Part shown: one piece after another, positions 35,067-46,141 of the stretch
How positions within the stretch are numbered: the stretch's first letter is position 1
Layout of the letters: every line of letters begins with the position of its first letter
From: Afifella pfennigii DSM 17143
GTDB lineage: Bacteria > Pseudomonadota > Alphaproteobacteria > Rhizobiales > Afifellaceae
NCBI RefSeq assembly: GCF_000688515.1
Contig: NZ_JHZK01000029.1
Coordinates: 1 to 46,889, forward strand
DNA length: 46,889 bases
Direction of reading: 5' to 3'
Translations under genes and position numbers: made by a program
The notes under the pieces: generated by a model
Told to the model about the DNA's origin: nothing
What the model saw: only the letters and a program-made list of their open reading frames with translations
Database searches by the model: none

Positions 35067-36101
35067 ATGAGCGGACGTTTTCTTCTCGTTGTGGTCGCCC
35101 TTCTCCTGGCGCCGGGTGCCGCCAGCGCCCAAAGCTCGCAAGAGATTGGGCAGATGCGGCTCTATATCCAGCAGCTGGAGCAGCGCGTGCGCGAGCTGAC
35201 CGGCGAAGTTGAACGATTGCAATACGAGCTGCGCCAGACGCGCCAGCAGGCCGGTATCGCCGGCCCGCCGGATGATTCGGGCGGCCAGCCGATGGATCAG
35301 GGCTTCGGCATGCCGGGCCAGCTCGGCAGCGGCGACATGGCCGCGCCGGGCGACAATTCCAGCGCTATGGCCGGGGCACCGCCGCAGGATCTCGGCACTT
35401 TCAGTATCGCGCCGGACGATCCGCGCATCGCTCCGGACGGGGCGGGCGATCCGGCGAGCGCCGGACCTGGCTTCGATGCGGGCGCGCCGATCGATCTGTC
35501 GGAACTCGCCGGCGGAGGCAGTGGCGGCGGCTTTAACGGTGCGCCGACCATGCAGGCGCCCGGCCTTTCAGAAAGCGGTGCGATGGGCGGTTCCGTCAGC
35601 GCAGGTCAGCCCCCCACCGGCAGCACCGCGCCCGTTGGCGGCGGTATGGATGCGGGCGAGCGCGCCGCGTCCATGGACGGGTCGGCCCAGAGCGGTGCTG
35701 CGCTCGCCTCGCTTTCCGGCGATCCCCGGCAGGATTACGATTTCGCCTATGGCTATATCCTGACCGGCGACTACGCCGATGCGGAGCGCAGCTTTTCCGC
35801 TTGGCTTGAACGTTTCCCGAACGAGGCGCAGGCGAACGACGCCCGCTTCTGGCTCGGCGAGAGCCTGTTGCAGCAAGAAAAGCATCGGGCCGCAGCCAAT
35901 ACCTTCCTGGAACTCTACAAGACGGCGCCCGACAGCCGCAAAGCGCCGGACGCGCTGATGAAGCTCGGCATGTCGCTGGCCGCGCTCGGTGAGAAGGACG
36001 CGGCCTGCGCCACCTTCGAGGAGGTGACGCGCAAATATCCCGACGCCTCCGGTGCGCTCGCCAACCGTGTCGCCAGCGAAGCCCAGCGCGCCGGCTGCTG
36101 A
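35067..36101 (+). CDS. cpoB: CpoB/YbgF, Tol-Pal-associated periplasmic coordinator
   Basis: CpoB coordinates peptidoglycan synthesis with outer-membrane constriction. The 344-residue precursor has a signal peptide (cleavage after SAA21), an N-terminal trimerising coiled coil (~25-62), a 150-residue Gly/Pro/Ser/Ala-rich linker, and a C-terminal TPR domain from about residue 222 (DYDFAYGYILTGDYADAERS; AQANDARFWLGESLLQQEKH; APDALMKLGMSLAALGEKDA). The linker looks long and low-complexity compared with E. coli CpoB. It follows pal after a terminator, so it is probably expressed separately, and overlaps tilS by 50 bp. Confidence 0.9.
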   Translation: MSGRFLLVVVALLLAPGAASAQSSQEIGQMRLYIQQLEQRVRELTGEVERLQYELRQTRQQAGIAGPPDDSGGQPMDQGFGMPGQLGSGDMAAPGDNSSAMAGAPPQDLGTFSIAPDDPRIAPDGAGDPASAGPGFDAGAPIDLSELAGGGSGGGFNGAPTMQAPGLSESGAMGGSVSAGQPPTGSTAPVGGGMDAGERAASMDGSAQSGAALASLSGDPRQDYDFAYGYILTGDYADAERSFSAWLERFPNEAQANDARFWLGESLLQQEKHRAAANTFLELYKTAPDSRKAPDALMKLGMSLAALGEKDAACATFEEVTRKYPDASGALANRVASEAQRAGC

Positions 36102-37449
36102 GGCGGCGCTCGACGAGCGGCAAGCAGAGGCCCTGCTGGCTGTCTGGCTGGCCAAGGGCGCGCTCATCGCCGTCTCAGGCGGGCCCGATTCCATGGCTCT
36201 TCTCGGCCTTTCGGCACGGCTGGCGGCAAAACGCGGTGGGCGCAAGCCGGAAGCCTTCACCTTCGACCACGGGCTGCGAGAAGAAAGCGGCGCGGAGGCC
36301 GCGGCGGTAGCGCGTGCCTGCGGAGAGCTCGGCCTCAAGCATCATGTGCGGCGCTGGCCGGCGGCGGTGCGGCCCAGGAGCGGCCTGCAGGCTGCAGCAA
36401 GGCTCGCCCGATACGCCGCGGCGATCGGGGTGGCGAAAGAGGCCGGGCTCGGCGCCGTCCTGACGGCGCATCATCGCGACGATGTCGCCGAGACGGTGCT
36501 GATGCGCCTTGCGCGCAGCTCCGAGCCGCGGGCGCTCGCTGGCATCGAGCCGTCTCTTCTCCGTGAAGGCTGGCCGCAGATCGGCAGGCCCTTCCTCGGC
36601 GTTGCCAGGGCGGAGCTCGCCACGACCTGCGCCGCACTCGGCTTGCCGAAGGTCGAGGATCCCAGCAACCGCGACCCGGCCTTCGAGCGGGCGCGCATCC
36701 GCGCGGCGATGCCGGCGCTCGCCGCAATCGGCATCGACGCGGCGCGGCTTGTCGATTTCGCCAACCGCCAGAGGACCATCGCCGCCGCGTTCGAGGCGGA
36801 GGCCGAGGGCGCGCTTGCCGAGGCGGAGGTTTCAGAGACGGGGGTGATCCATCTGCCGCGGCCAGGCGGCTGGCGCAACCGTCTTGGCGAGGAGGCCTGG
36901 CTGGCGGCGGTGCGCCGCCTGGTGATAGCGGCCGCCGGTGCCACTTCCGCTCCCACGCGCGACAAGCTCGCCGCCCTCGACGCTGCACTCGGCGCGGCAA
37001 TGGCGGGCGAGGGCGCAGCGCGCCATACCTTGCACGGGGCGCAGATTTCCCTTGCCGCGGAGGGCCTTTCGCTGTGGCGCGAATGGGGACGCGAGGGTCC
37101 GGCGCCGCTCGCCGCCGATAGCGGCGCGCCCATCATCTTCGACGGGCGATATATCGTCGCGCCGCATCCTCGCGCCGCGTCCGGCACGCGGCTGGCAGGC
37201 TTCGGGGTTACGGGGCGGGGCGGGGAGGCGGAGCGCAGCCTGCCGGCGCTGTTTGCAGGCGAGACCTGCCTCGCCGTGCCGCCATGCCTGGCGGCGAAGG
37301 CCCCGCAAGGCTGCCGCAGCGATCTTGAGGCGACGCCGATCATCGCCGCGCGCCTCAAAGACCGGCATCTCGGCGGCCTCTACGACCGGCTGATGGTGGA
37401 AAACCGCCTGCCGGGCGCGGCGGGGCGCGCGGCGCTCGCGAAGGCGTGA
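36052..37449 (+). CDS. tilS: tRNA(Ile)-lysidine synthase
   Basis: TilS puts lysine on C34 of the AUA-reading tRNA-Ile, using ATP. The 465-residue protein has the PP-loop SGGPDSMAL (Ser42-Leu50), then the [13 protein letters not shown] block and [20 protein letters not shown]. The C-terminal region (~190-465) shows weaker similarity. The start is uncertain: the GTG at 36052 overlaps cpoB by 50 bp, and a GTG at 36067 is nearly as good; neither has a strong ribosome site. Translation probably depends on re-initiation after cpoB. Confidence 0.88.
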   Translation: MRSPTVSPAKPSAPAAEAALDERQAEALLAVWLAKGALIAVSGGPDSMALLGLSARLAAKRGGRKPEAFTFDHGLREESGAEAAAVARACGELGLKHHVRRWPAAVRPRSGLQAAARLARYAAAIGVAKEAGLGAVLTAHHRDDVAETVLMRLARSSEPRALAGIEPSLLREGWPQIGRPFLGVARAELATTCAALGLPKVEDPSNRDPAFERARIRAAMPALAAIGIDAARLVDFANRQRTIAAAFEAEAEGALAEAEVSETGVIHLPRPGGWRNRLGEEAWLAAVRRLVIAAAGATSAPTRDKLAALDAALGAAMAGEGAARHTLHGAQISLAAEGLSLWREWGREGPAPLAADSGAPIIFDGRYIVAPHPRAASGTRLAGFGVTGRGGEAERSLPALFAGETCLAVPPCLAAKAPQGCRSDLEATPIIAARLKDRHLGGLYDRLMVENRLPGAAGRAALAKA

Positions 37450-37517
37450 AACGTGCAAACGCGGCGCAAAGAGCGGTAGAAGGAAGGCCGGAATCGCCTC
37501 GCGGCGGCGTCTTTGCC

Positions 37518-37546
37518 TTCACATCAACAACCTTGCAACCTATCTA
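37518..37546 (+). promoter_or_regulatory. Probable promoter of ftsH
   Basis: TTCACA (37518-37523) and TATCTA (37541-37546) with a 17-bp spacer lie about 65 bp upstream of the ftsH ATG. I do not see a clear heat-shock sigma consensus. Support is consensus and position only. Confidence 0.4.
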
Positions 37547-37609
37547 GGAGATTGTCGCAAGGAAGCCCGTAGGGTTCCGGCGCCCAAAAGCGCCATCGGG
37601 GAAACCAGA

Positions 37610-39532
<1,923 letters not shown>

Positions 39533-39616
39533 GGAAGGCGCGGCGCCGCCGGGCGACAATCGGGGATTGTTGCCGAAATGCTATGGCGCCGCTGATACAC
39601 TTCGATACATAATTTG

Positions 39617-39650
39617 AGGCCCGGAGTTCGCTCCGGGCCTTTATGTTTCT
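39617..39650 (+). terminator. Rho-independent terminator after ftsH
   Basis: AGGCCCGGAG (39617-39626) and CTCCGGGCCT (39631-39640) form a perfect 10-bp stem with the stable UUCG-type loop TTCG, followed by TTTATGTTTCTTTG. It lies 84 bp after ftsH. Confidence 0.8.
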
Positions 39651-39767
39651 TTGAGAATCGCTCGGCACACTGCGCTCATGACAAGGAGCACAGCCGGCGG
39701 CAAGAAAAGAGCCCAGGGCAAGGCGCGCCAAGGCGCCCCCGGAAGGCCAGCCGTAGGGCAGGACAAG

Positions 39768-41105
39768 ATGCGACACTATTTCGGAACGGACGGCATTCGC
39801 GGAACCGCGAACACCTATCCCATGACGCCGGAAGTGGCGATGAAGGTTGGCCAAGCGATCGGCCTGCATTATCGCAACGGCCATCGCCAGCGCGTGGTGA
39901 TCGGCAAGGATACGCGCCTTTCCGGCTACATGATCGAGAACGCGCTGGTGGCGGGCTTCACCTCCGTGGGCGTTGACGTCTTCCTTCTCGGCCCGATTCC
40001 GACGCCGGCCGTGGCCATGCTGACGCGCTCCATGCGCGCCGATTACGGGGTGATGATTTCCGCCTCGCACAATCCTTTCGCCGATAACGGCATCAAGATT
40101 TTCGGGCCGGACGGCTTCAAGCTCTCCGATGCGGTGGAAACCGCCATTGAGTCGCTCATCGATTCCGACCTTTCCCGCCGCCTCGCCAATCCGCGCGAGC
40201 TCGGCCGCGCCAAGCGCGTCGACGGGGTGATCGACCGCTATATCGAATTCGCCAAACGCACGCTGCCGCGCCAGCTCTCCTTCGAGGGGCTGCGGGTTGT
40301 GGTGGACTGCGCCAACGGCGCCGCCTACAAGGCCGCGCCGGCCGCGCTCTGGGAGCTGGGAGCGGAGGTGGTGGCCATCGGCGACGATCCGGACGGCTTC
40401 AACATCAACCGCGATGTCGGCTCCACCTCGCCGCAGGCGCTGGCGCGCAAGGTGCACGAGGTGCGTGCCGATGTCGGCATCGCCCTGGACGGTGACGCCG
40501 ACCGTGTCGTCATCGTCGACGACAAGGGCAACGAGGTCGACGGCGACCAGCTGATGGCGGTGGTCGCCTCCTTCTGGAAGCAGGAGCAGCGGCTGGCCGG
40601 CAACGGCATCGTCGCCACCATCATGTCCAATCTCGGCCTGGAAAGGTTCCTCGCCGGCATCGGCCTGTCGCTGGCGCGCACGCCGGTCGGCGACCGCTAC
40701 GTGTCGGAATATATGCGCCAGCACGGCTTCAATGTCGGTGGCGAGCAATCGGGCCACATTATCCTCTCCGACTTCTCTACCACCGGGGACGGCCTCGTCG
40801 CCGCCCTGCAGGTGCTGGCCGTGGTGTGCCAGGAGGGCAAGCCCGTCAGCGAGGTCTGCCACCGCTTCGAGCCGGTGCCGCAGGTGAAGAAGAACGTGCG
40901 CTACAAGGGCAATCAGCCGCTCGACAGCGAGGCGGTGCAGAAGCTCATCATCGAGGCGCAGACCAAACTCGGCAATACCGGACGGCTGGTCATCCGCCCC
41001 TCCGGCACGGAGCCGGTGATCCGGGTGATGGGCGAGGGCGACGACAGCGACGTGGTCGCCTCGGTCGTCGACGATATCGTCTCGGCCCTGCAGCGCGCCG
41101 CCTGA
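39768..41105 (+). CDS. glmM: Phosphoglucosamine mutase
   Basis: GlmM converts glucosamine-6-phosphate to glucosamine-1-phosphate for UDP-GlcNAc synthesis, feeding peptidoglycan and lipopolysaccharide. The 445-residue protein starts [19 protein letters not shown]. The phosphoserine loop is ISASHNPF (Ser100), the Mg-binding loop is [14 protein letters not shown], the sugar-binding loop is GGEQSGHII, and the phosphate loop [12 protein letters not shown] is near the end. I use the ATG at 39768; upstream in-frame codons lie close to the terminator and encode a basic tail unlike the family. Confidence 0.96.
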   Translation: MRHYFGTDGIRGTANTYPMTPEVAMKVGQAIGLHYRNGHRQRVVIGKDTRLSGYMIENALVAGFTSVGVDVFLLGPIPTPAVAMLTRSMRADYGVMISASHNPFADNGIKIFGPDGFKLSDAVETAIESLIDSDLSRRLANPRELGRAKRVDGVIDRYIEFAKRTLPRQLSFEGLRVVVDCANGAAYKAAPAALWELGAEVVAIGDDPDGFNINRDVGSTSPQALARKVHEVRADVGIALDGDADRVVIVDDKGNEVDGDQLMAVVASFWKQEQRLAGNGIVATIMSNLGLERFLAGIGLSLARTPVGDRYVSEYMRQHGFNVGGEQSGHIILSDFSTTGDGLVAALQVLAVVCQEGKPVSEVCHRFEPVPQVKKNVRYKGNQPLDSEAVQKLIIEAQTKLGNTGRLVIRPSGTEPVIRVMGEGDDSDVVASVVDDIVSALQRAA

Positions 41106-41116
41106 GGCTCAATCCA

Positions 41117-41133
41117 AACCCCCCGAAGGGGTT
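41117..41133 (+). other. Small hairpin between glmM and ispG
   Basis: AACCCC (41117-41122) and GGGGTT (41128-41133) form a perfect 6-bp stem with a 5-base loop, 12 bp after glmM. No T-run follows. It may stabilise the 3' end or act as a weak terminator. Confidence 0.3.
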
Positions 41134-41163
41134 GCGACACAGCGCCGTGCGAACGGAAGGTCG

Positions 41164-42483
41164 TTGACTTCGGGCGGCGACTTCGCCACCTGTCTTGGCA
41201 TGCAGGATCGTCCGAGCCTTGCCGATCTGGCCATCAAGGCGGGCCCCGCCCAGCGGCGGCGCTCCGTCGCCGTCAAGATCGGAGATGTGACCGTCGGCGG
41301 CGAGGCGCCGATCGCGGTCCAGTCCATGACCAATACCGATACCGCCGACGTGGAAGCGACGGTGAAGCAGGTCGCCGCGCTGGCGCGCGCCGGCTCGGAA
41401 TTGGTGCGCGTCACCGTCGACCGCGACGAGGCCGCCGCCGCCGTGCCGCATATCCGCGACAGGCTGCATGCCGCCGGCATCGACGTGCCGATCATCGGCG
41501 ACTTCCATTATATCGGTCACAAGCTCCTGGCGGAGCATCCGGCCTGCGCGGAGGCGCTCGCCAAATACCGCATCAATCCCGGCAATGTGGGCTTCCGCAA
41601 CAAGCGCGTCAGCCAGTTCGACGCCATCATCGACAAAGCGCTGCATTACGACAAGCCGGTCAGGATCGGCGTCAATTGGGGCTCGCTCGACCAGGAGCTC
41701 CTGACGCTCTTGATGGACGACAACGGCAGGATGGAAAAGCCGCTGCCGGCGACGGCGGTGATGCGCGAGGCGATGGTGCGCTCGGCGCTGCTGTCGGCGG
41801 GGCGGGCGGAAGAGCTCGGCCTGGCGAAGGAAAAGATCATCCTGTCGGCCAAGGTCTCCGACGTGCAGCAGCTCATTGCCGTCTACCGGATGCTCGCCTC
41901 TCGCTGCGACTATGCCCTGCATCTCGGCCTGACGGAGGCCGGTATGAGCTCCAAGGGGCTGATCGCCTCGTCCGCCGCCATGGGCATCCTGTTGCAGGAG
42001 GGCATCGGCGACACCATCCGCTATTCGCTGACGCCGGAGCCCGGCGGCGACCGCACCCTGGAGGTGAAGGCCTGCCAGGAGCTTTTGCAGACCATGGGCT
42101 TTCGCCAGTTCCTGCCCATCGTCTCGGCCTGTCCGGGCTGCGGGCGCACCACCTCCTCGCTGTTCCAGGAGCTGGCGCGCGACATCCAGAACCATATCGC
42201 CGAGCGCATGCCGGCTTGGCGCGAGACGTATCCGGGCGTGGAGCGAATGTCGGTGGCGGTGATGGGCTGCATCGTCAACGGGCCGGGCGAATCCAAGCAC
42301 GCCGATATCGGCATCTCGCTGCCGGGCACCGGCGAGCAGCCGGCGGCGCCGGTCTTCATCGACGGCGAGAAGGCGACGACTTTGCGCGGGCCGAACCTTG
42401 CCGCCGACTTCACGGCGATGGTGGAGGAATACGTCGCCAGGCGCTATGGCGGGGAGACGGCGCGCCGAGACGATGCCGCATGA
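41164..42483 (+). CDS. ispG: 4-hydroxy-3-methylbut-2-enyl diphosphate synthase (ferredoxin/flavodoxin)
   Basis: IspG reduces MEcPP to HMBPP in the non-mevalonate isoprenoid pathway using a [4Fe-4S] cluster. The 439-residue protein has the TIM-barrel opening [20 protein letters not shown], and the cluster ligands Cys323 and Cys326 (ACPGCG), Cys369 ([10 protein letters not shown]) and Glu376. The start is a TTG at 41164 preceded by GGAAGG; an ATG at 41200 lacks a ribosome site. The stop overlaps the following deaminase by 11 bp. Confidence 0.94.
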   Translation: MTSGGDFATCLGMQDRPSLADLAIKAGPAQRRRSVAVKIGDVTVGGEAPIAVQSMTNTDTADVEATVKQVAALARAGSELVRVTVDRDEAAAAVPHIRDRLHAAGIDVPIIGDFHYIGHKLLAEHPACAEALAKYRINPGNVGFRNKRVSQFDAIIDKALHYDKPVRIGVNWGSLDQELLTLLMDDNGRMEKPLPATAVMREAMVRSALLSAGRAEELGLAKEKIILSAKVSDVQQLIAVYRMLASRCDYALHLGLTEAGMSSKGLIASSAAMGILLQEGIGDTIRYSLTPEPGGDRTLEVKACQELLQTMGFRQFLPIVSACPGCGRTTSSLFQELARDIQNHIAERMPAWRETYPGVERMSVAVMGCIVNGPGESKHADIGISLPGTGEQPAAPVFIDGEKATTLRGPNLAADFTAMVEEYVARRYGGETARRDDAA

Positions 42484-43072
42484 GCCAGGCCGCGTGGCGG
42501 CGCGCTATCTCAGCGTCATCGAAGAGGAGATCGTGCCGCTGACGGAGGCGGGCGTTGTCGCCGGCAACAAGCTCTTCGGCGCGGCCATCCTGAAGAAGGA
42601 CGATCTTTCGCTCGTCGTCGCCGCGAGCAACCGGGAGCGCGAGAACCCGCTCCTGCACGGCGAGGTGGCGGCGCTCAACGCCTTTTTCGCCATCCCGGCG
42701 ACGGCTCGGCCGGCGGCGCGCGAGTGCCTGTTCCTGGCCACGCACGAGCCCTGCTCGCTCTGCCTTTCGGCGATCACCTGGGCGGGCTTCGACAATTTCA
42801 CCTATCTCTTCGCCTATGAGGATACGCGCGACGCCTTTTCCATTCCGCACGATCTTGCCATTCTGCGCGAGGTGTTCGGCGTTGAGGGCGGAGCCTATCG
42901 CCGCGACAACGCGTTCTGGAGCGGGCGCGCGCTTTCAGAGCTCGTCGCGGCGGCGCCAGAAGAGGAGCGCAGGGCGCTTGCGGAGCGGCAAGGGGCGCTG
43001 GCGAAGGTTTATGCGCGGCTATCGGAGACCTATCAGGCAAAAAAGGGCGGGAGCGGCATCGCGCTCAGCTAG
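42473..43072 (+). CDS. Zinc-dependent nucleoside/cytidine deaminase family protein
   Basis: A 199-residue protein with the cytidine-deaminase-like zinc motif: His62 and Glu64 in LLHGEVAAL, then Cys94 and Cys97 in [11 protein letters not shown]. The C-terminal helical tail (~150-199) is extra relative to short deaminases. It may act on a nucleobase, nucleoside or related metabolite; the tRNA deaminase TadA is less likely given the tail and the sequence around the motif. The ATG at 42473 overlaps ispG by 11 bp and the gene overlaps the next by 62 bp. Confidence 0.75.
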   Translation: MPHEPGRVAARYLSVIEEEIVPLTEAGVVAGNKLFGAAILKKDDLSLVVAASNRERENPLLHGEVAALNAFFAIPATARPAARECLFLATHEPCSLCLSAITWAGFDNFTYLFAYEDTRDAFSIPHDLAILREVFGVEGGAYRRDNAFWSGRALSELVAAAPEEERRALAERQGALAKVYARLSETYQAKKGGSGIALS

Positions 43073-43976
43073 GGCCTTCTTGGTGGCGGCGTTCCTGCTT
43101 CCGGGCTTCGGCCAGGCGCTCGCCTTCGAGGAGGGCGCCGTCATCGGCATCGGCCCGCCCGCGAAGGTGCCGCCGAAGCTGGAGCCGGTGAAGGCCGAGC
43201 CGGCGGCTATATGCGGCGCCATCGCCCTGCAGGCGCGGCGCTTCGGCCTCAGCCCGGATTTCTTCGCCCGCCTCATCTTCCAGGAAAGCCGCTTCGACGC
43301 CAACGCCGTCAGCCCCAAGGGGGCGGCGGGCATCGCCCAGTTCATGCCGGCGACGGCGCGCGAAAGGGGGCTCGCCGATCCCTTCGACATCGCCTCGGCG
43401 CTCTACCATTCGGCCAGCTATCTCAGGGAGCACTGGAGCGCCTTCGGCAATTGGGGCCTGGCGGCGGCCGCCTACAATGCCGGGCCGAACCGGGTGCGGC
43501 GCTGGCTGGCCGGCACGAGCGGCCTGCCGGCGGAGACGCGCGGCTTCGTCGCCATCATCACCGGCGAGCCGGCGGAGACGTTTCGCGAGGCGGGGGCGGA
43601 GCTCGGCGACCTCAGGCTCGATGCAGAACTCTCCTTCCTGGAAGCCTGCGAGAAGCTGCCGGTGCGCCGCACCTCCTTGCGCCTTGCCGCGCTCGACAGC
43701 GGCGCATGGCAGCCCTGGGGCGCGCAGGTGGCCGGAAGCCATTCGCGCCAGGCGGCGCTTTCCGCCTTCACCCGGCTGAAGGCGCGCTACGGCGCGGCCA
43801 TCGGCGAGGACGCGCCGATGGTGGTGCGCGCGCGCAGTCCGGCGCGCGGGCGGGCGGCGATCTACGCGGTGCGGCTCGGGGCGCCGAGCCGCAAGGAGGC
43901 CGGCGCCATCTGCGCGCGCCTGCGCCAGAAGGGGGGCGCCTGCCTGGTGATGAAGAACCCGGCGAGAGGCTCGTGA
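43011..43976 (+). CDS. Lytic transglycosylase with C-terminal SPOR-like domain
   Basis: A 321-residue secreted peptidoglycan-cleaving enzyme. The basic N-terminus and hydrophobic segment ([19 protein letters not shown]) form a signal peptide. The SLT domain covers about residues 65-190: catalytic Glu92 in FQESRFDANAVSPKGAAGIA, then QFMPATA and NWGLAAAAYNAGPNRVRRWL. The last ~65 residues (RAAIYAVRLGAPSRKEAGAI; LRQKGGACLVMKNP) look like a SPOR domain that binds denuded septal glycan. I choose the ATG at 43011, three bases after GAAGG; it lies inside the deaminase gene. Confidence 0.85.
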   Translation: MRGYRRPIRQKRAGAASRSARAFLVAAFLLPGFGQALAFEEGAVIGIGPPAKVPPKLEPVKAEPAAICGAIALQARRFGLSPDFFARLIFQESRFDANAVSPKGAAGIAQFMPATARERGLADPFDIASALYHSASYLREHWSAFGNWGLAAAAYNAGPNRVRRWLAGTSGLPAETRGFVAIITGEPAETFREAGAELGDLRLDAELSFLEACEKLPVRRTSLRLAALDSGAWQPWGAQVAGSHSRQAALSAFTRLKARYGAAIGEDAPMVVRARSPARGRAAIYAVRLGAPSRKEAGAICARLRQKGGACLVMKNPARGS

Positions 43977-44620
43977 GCCCGCGCATCGACGCCATGGAGG
44001 ATATTGCGCGCGGCCTTGCCCATCTGCGCCAGGCGGATGCGCGGCTTGCCGCCGTGATGGAGCGCGCCGGCACGGTGCCGCTGCGCCGGCGCGCCGGCGG
44101 CTATCAGGGGCTTGCGGAGATCGTCGTCGCCCAGCAGCTCTCCAAGGCGGCGGCCGACACGATCTGGCAGCGTCTCGGCGAGCGGCTCGACCCTATCGGG
44201 CCGCAGGCAGTGCTCGCAGCCGGCGAGGAGGAGCTGCGCGCCTGCGGCCTGTCGCGGCCGAAAATCCGCACGCTGCGCGCGCTCGCCGAAGCCTCGGCGG
44301 CGGATTTTCGCTTCGAGGCGCTCACCGAGCTGCCGGCGGAGGAGGCGATCGCGGCGATGACGGCGCTGCACGGCATCGGGCGGTGGACGGCGGAGGTCTA
44401 TCTCCTCTTCTGCTGCGGCCATGCCGATATCTTCCCGGCCGGCGACATCGCCCTGCAGAACGCCGTGCGCCACGCCTTCGCCATGCCGGCGCGGCCGGGC
44501 GAGAAGGAGCTGCGCGACATCGCCGCTTCATGGTCGCCCTGGCGGGGTGTCGCGGCGCGGCTGTTCTGGCGCTATTACGCCGTGACGATACGCGATGCGA
44601 CACCAACCGGAGCTGCCTGA
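43973..44620 (+). CDS. alkA: DNA-3-methyladenine glycosylase II (AlkA-type HhH-GPD)
   Basis: Removes alkylated bases from DNA. The 215-residue protein has the HhH-GPD fold: a YQGLAEIVVAQQLSKAAADT helix region, the hairpin LHGIGRWTAEVYLLF, and the GPD loop with catalytic Asp158 in FPAGDIALQNAV. No iron-sulfur cysteine cluster is seen, consistent with AlkA rather than Nth/MutY. The start is a GTG at 43973 overlapping the previous stop by 4 bp; an ATG seven codons later is possible. It is followed directly by the esterase gene. Confidence 0.88.
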   Translation: MSPRIDAMEDIARGLAHLRQADARLAAVMERAGTVPLRRRAGGYQGLAEIVVAQQLSKAAADTIWQRLGERLDPIGPQAVLAAGEEELRACGLSRPKIRTLRALAEASAADFRFEALTELPAEEAIAAMTALHGIGRWTAEVYLLFCCGHADIFPAGDIALQNAVRHAFAMPARPGEKELRDIAASWSPWRGVAARLFWRYYAVTIRDATPTGAA

Positions 44621-45283
44621 ATGCCGATTACCCTTCTCGACGGACCCCGCCTGCCGCCCGCTTCCGGAGGAACGGCGCGGAGCCTCGTCGTCTTCCTGCA
44701 CGGCTTCGGGGCGGACGGTAACGACCTCCTCGCCATCGGCCGCGAATGGGGGCGGGCGCTGCCGGACACCGCCTTCGCCGCGCCGCATGCGCCGGAGCCA
44801 TGCGCGGCCGCGCCGGGCGGGCGGCAATGGTTCGATCTGACGCAGCGCGACGCCGACGTCTATGCCAGGGGCGTGGCCGCGGCGCGGCCCTCGCTCGACC
44901 GCTTCCTCGATCAGGAGATGCAGCGGCACGGGCTCGACGAGACGCATACGGTGCTGGTCGGCTTCTCGCAGGGCACGATGATGGCGCTGCATTGCGGCCC
45001 GCTGCGGCAAAAGCGGCTTGCCGGCATTATCGGCTTCTCCGGCCTTCTGGCCGACAAGAACGCCGTGGCGGCGCCGGCGGCGCACAAGCCGCCGGTGCTG
45101 CTCATCCATGGCGATGCGGACGAGCTCATCCCCGTCCAGGCCGTGTTCATGGCGGCGGAAGGCCTGTCACAGGCGCAGATCCCGGTGGAATGGCACATCA
45201 GCCGCGGCATCGGGCACGGGATCGGCCCCGACGGGCTGGAGATCGCCGGCCACTTCCTCAAGCGGATCCTGCCGAAAGCGTGA
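44621..45283 (+). CDS. Alpha/beta-hydrolase, phospholipase/carboxylesterase family
   Basis: A 220-residue esterase of the carboxylesterase/lysophospholipase type. The oxyanion region is VVFLHGFGADGNDL; the catalytic triad is Ser116 (VGFSQGTMM), Asp165 (IHGDADELIP) and His199 (RGIGHGIGPDG). Substrates of this family are small acyl esters; the natural one is unknown. The ATG at 44621 directly follows the alkA stop, so the two are in one transcript. Confidence 0.88.
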   Translation: MPITLLDGPRLPPASGGTARSLVVFLHGFGADGNDLLAIGREWGRALPDTAFAAPHAPEPCAAAPGGRQWFDLTQRDADVYARGVAAARPSLDRFLDQEMQRHGLDETHTVLVGFSQGTMMALHCGPLRQKRLAGIIGFSGLLADKNAVAAPAAHKPPVLLIHGDADELIPVQAVFMAAEGLSQAQIPVEWHISRGIGHGIGPDGLEIAGHFLKRILPKA

Positions 45284-45342
45284 GGCTGGCCGGGCGAAGA
45301 GCGCCCAAGAAGAAGCGCTGCGACATGCGATCTTCCGGCTGC

Positions 45343-45370
45343 TTCACAAGCCTGTCATGGAGCGTATAGT
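45343..45370 (+). promoter_or_regulatory. Probable promoter of the HNH gene
   Basis: TTCACA (45343-45348) and TATAGT (45365-45370) are spaced by 16 bp and lie 54-81 bp upstream of the ATG at 45424. Confidence 0.4.
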
Positions 45371-45423
45371 ATGCGGCGCCTTGAGGGGGAGGCGCTCGAT
45401 TCAGATGGTCAAAGCTTCGCGCA

Positions 45424-45981
45424 ATGACGATACACGTCTCGCCTAACGCGCATCCGGCGCTCGTTCTGAATGCCGATTACCGGCCGCTCAGCTACTATCC
45501 CCTGTCGATCTGGTCCTGGCAGGACGCCATCAAGGCGGTGTTTCTGGACCGGGTGAACATCGTCTCAGAATACGACTTCCAGGTACGAAGTCCGAGCTTC
45601 GCCATGAAGCTGCCCTCCGTCGTATCCTTGAAGACCTACATCAAGCCCTCGCGAAACCCCGCCTTCACCCGTTTCAACGTCTTCCTTCGCGACCGATTCG
45701 AATGCGCCTATTGCGGCTCGCCGGAGGATCTTACCTTCGATCATCTGGTGCCGCGCTCCCGGGGCGGGCAGACGACCTGGACCAACGTCATCACCGCCTG
45801 CGCGCCGTGCAATCTGAAGAAGAGCAACAAGAGCTGCGAAGAGATCAAGATCTGGCCGCGGCACATGCCGTTTGAGCCGACGACCTACGATCTGCACCGC
45901 AACGGCCGGCGCTTCCCGCCGAACTATCTGCACGAAAGCTGGATGGACTATCTCTACTGGGACGCCGAGCTGGAGCCGTAA
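45424..45981 (+). CDS. HNH endonuclease family protein
   Basis: A 185-residue protein with an HNH nuclease fold of the McrA/Cas9-like type: zinc Cys94 and Cys97 (ECAYCG), the HNH core Asp106-His107 in FDHLVPRSRGG, Asn121 in TTWTNVITAC, and Cys126/Cys129. The N-terminal ~75 residues (LVLNADYRPLSYYPLSIWSW) are a conserved partner region seen in this single-gene family, which is widespread in alphaproteobacteria with no known target. There is no restriction-methylation neighbour. Confidence 0.85.
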   Translation: MTIHVSPNAHPALVLNADYRPLSYYPLSIWSWQDAIKAVFLDRVNIVSEYDFQVRSPSFAMKLPSVVSLKTYIKPSRNPAFTRFNVFLRDRFECAYCGSPEDLTFDHLVPRSRGGQTTWTNVITACAPCNLKKSNKSCEEIKIWPRHMPFEPTTYDLHRNGRRFPPNYLHESWMDYLYWDAELEP

Positions 45982-46141
45982 GGCGCCCCACCATCCTCTC
46001 CCGCCGGCGCCGCTCCGCCCCCAGCCGGGGCCGACCCGCCGACGGCATTTCCCACCTTTTTGAAGGCCCGCCGGGCTTGCCGCCGAAAGGCCGCTGCGCT
46101 TTGCTCGGTCCTTGAGGGGGCGCGAGAGAGGAGGGTGAGGT

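Noticed and set aside
39651-39767. N-terminal extension of glmM
   Set aside because: In-frame but begins at the ftsH terminator, encodes a Lys/Arg-rich tail, and family members start at [12 protein letters not shown] or equivalent.
45424-45981. HNH protein as part of a restriction or CRISPR system
   Set aside because: No methyltransferase, specificity subunit, Cas gene or repeat array is near.
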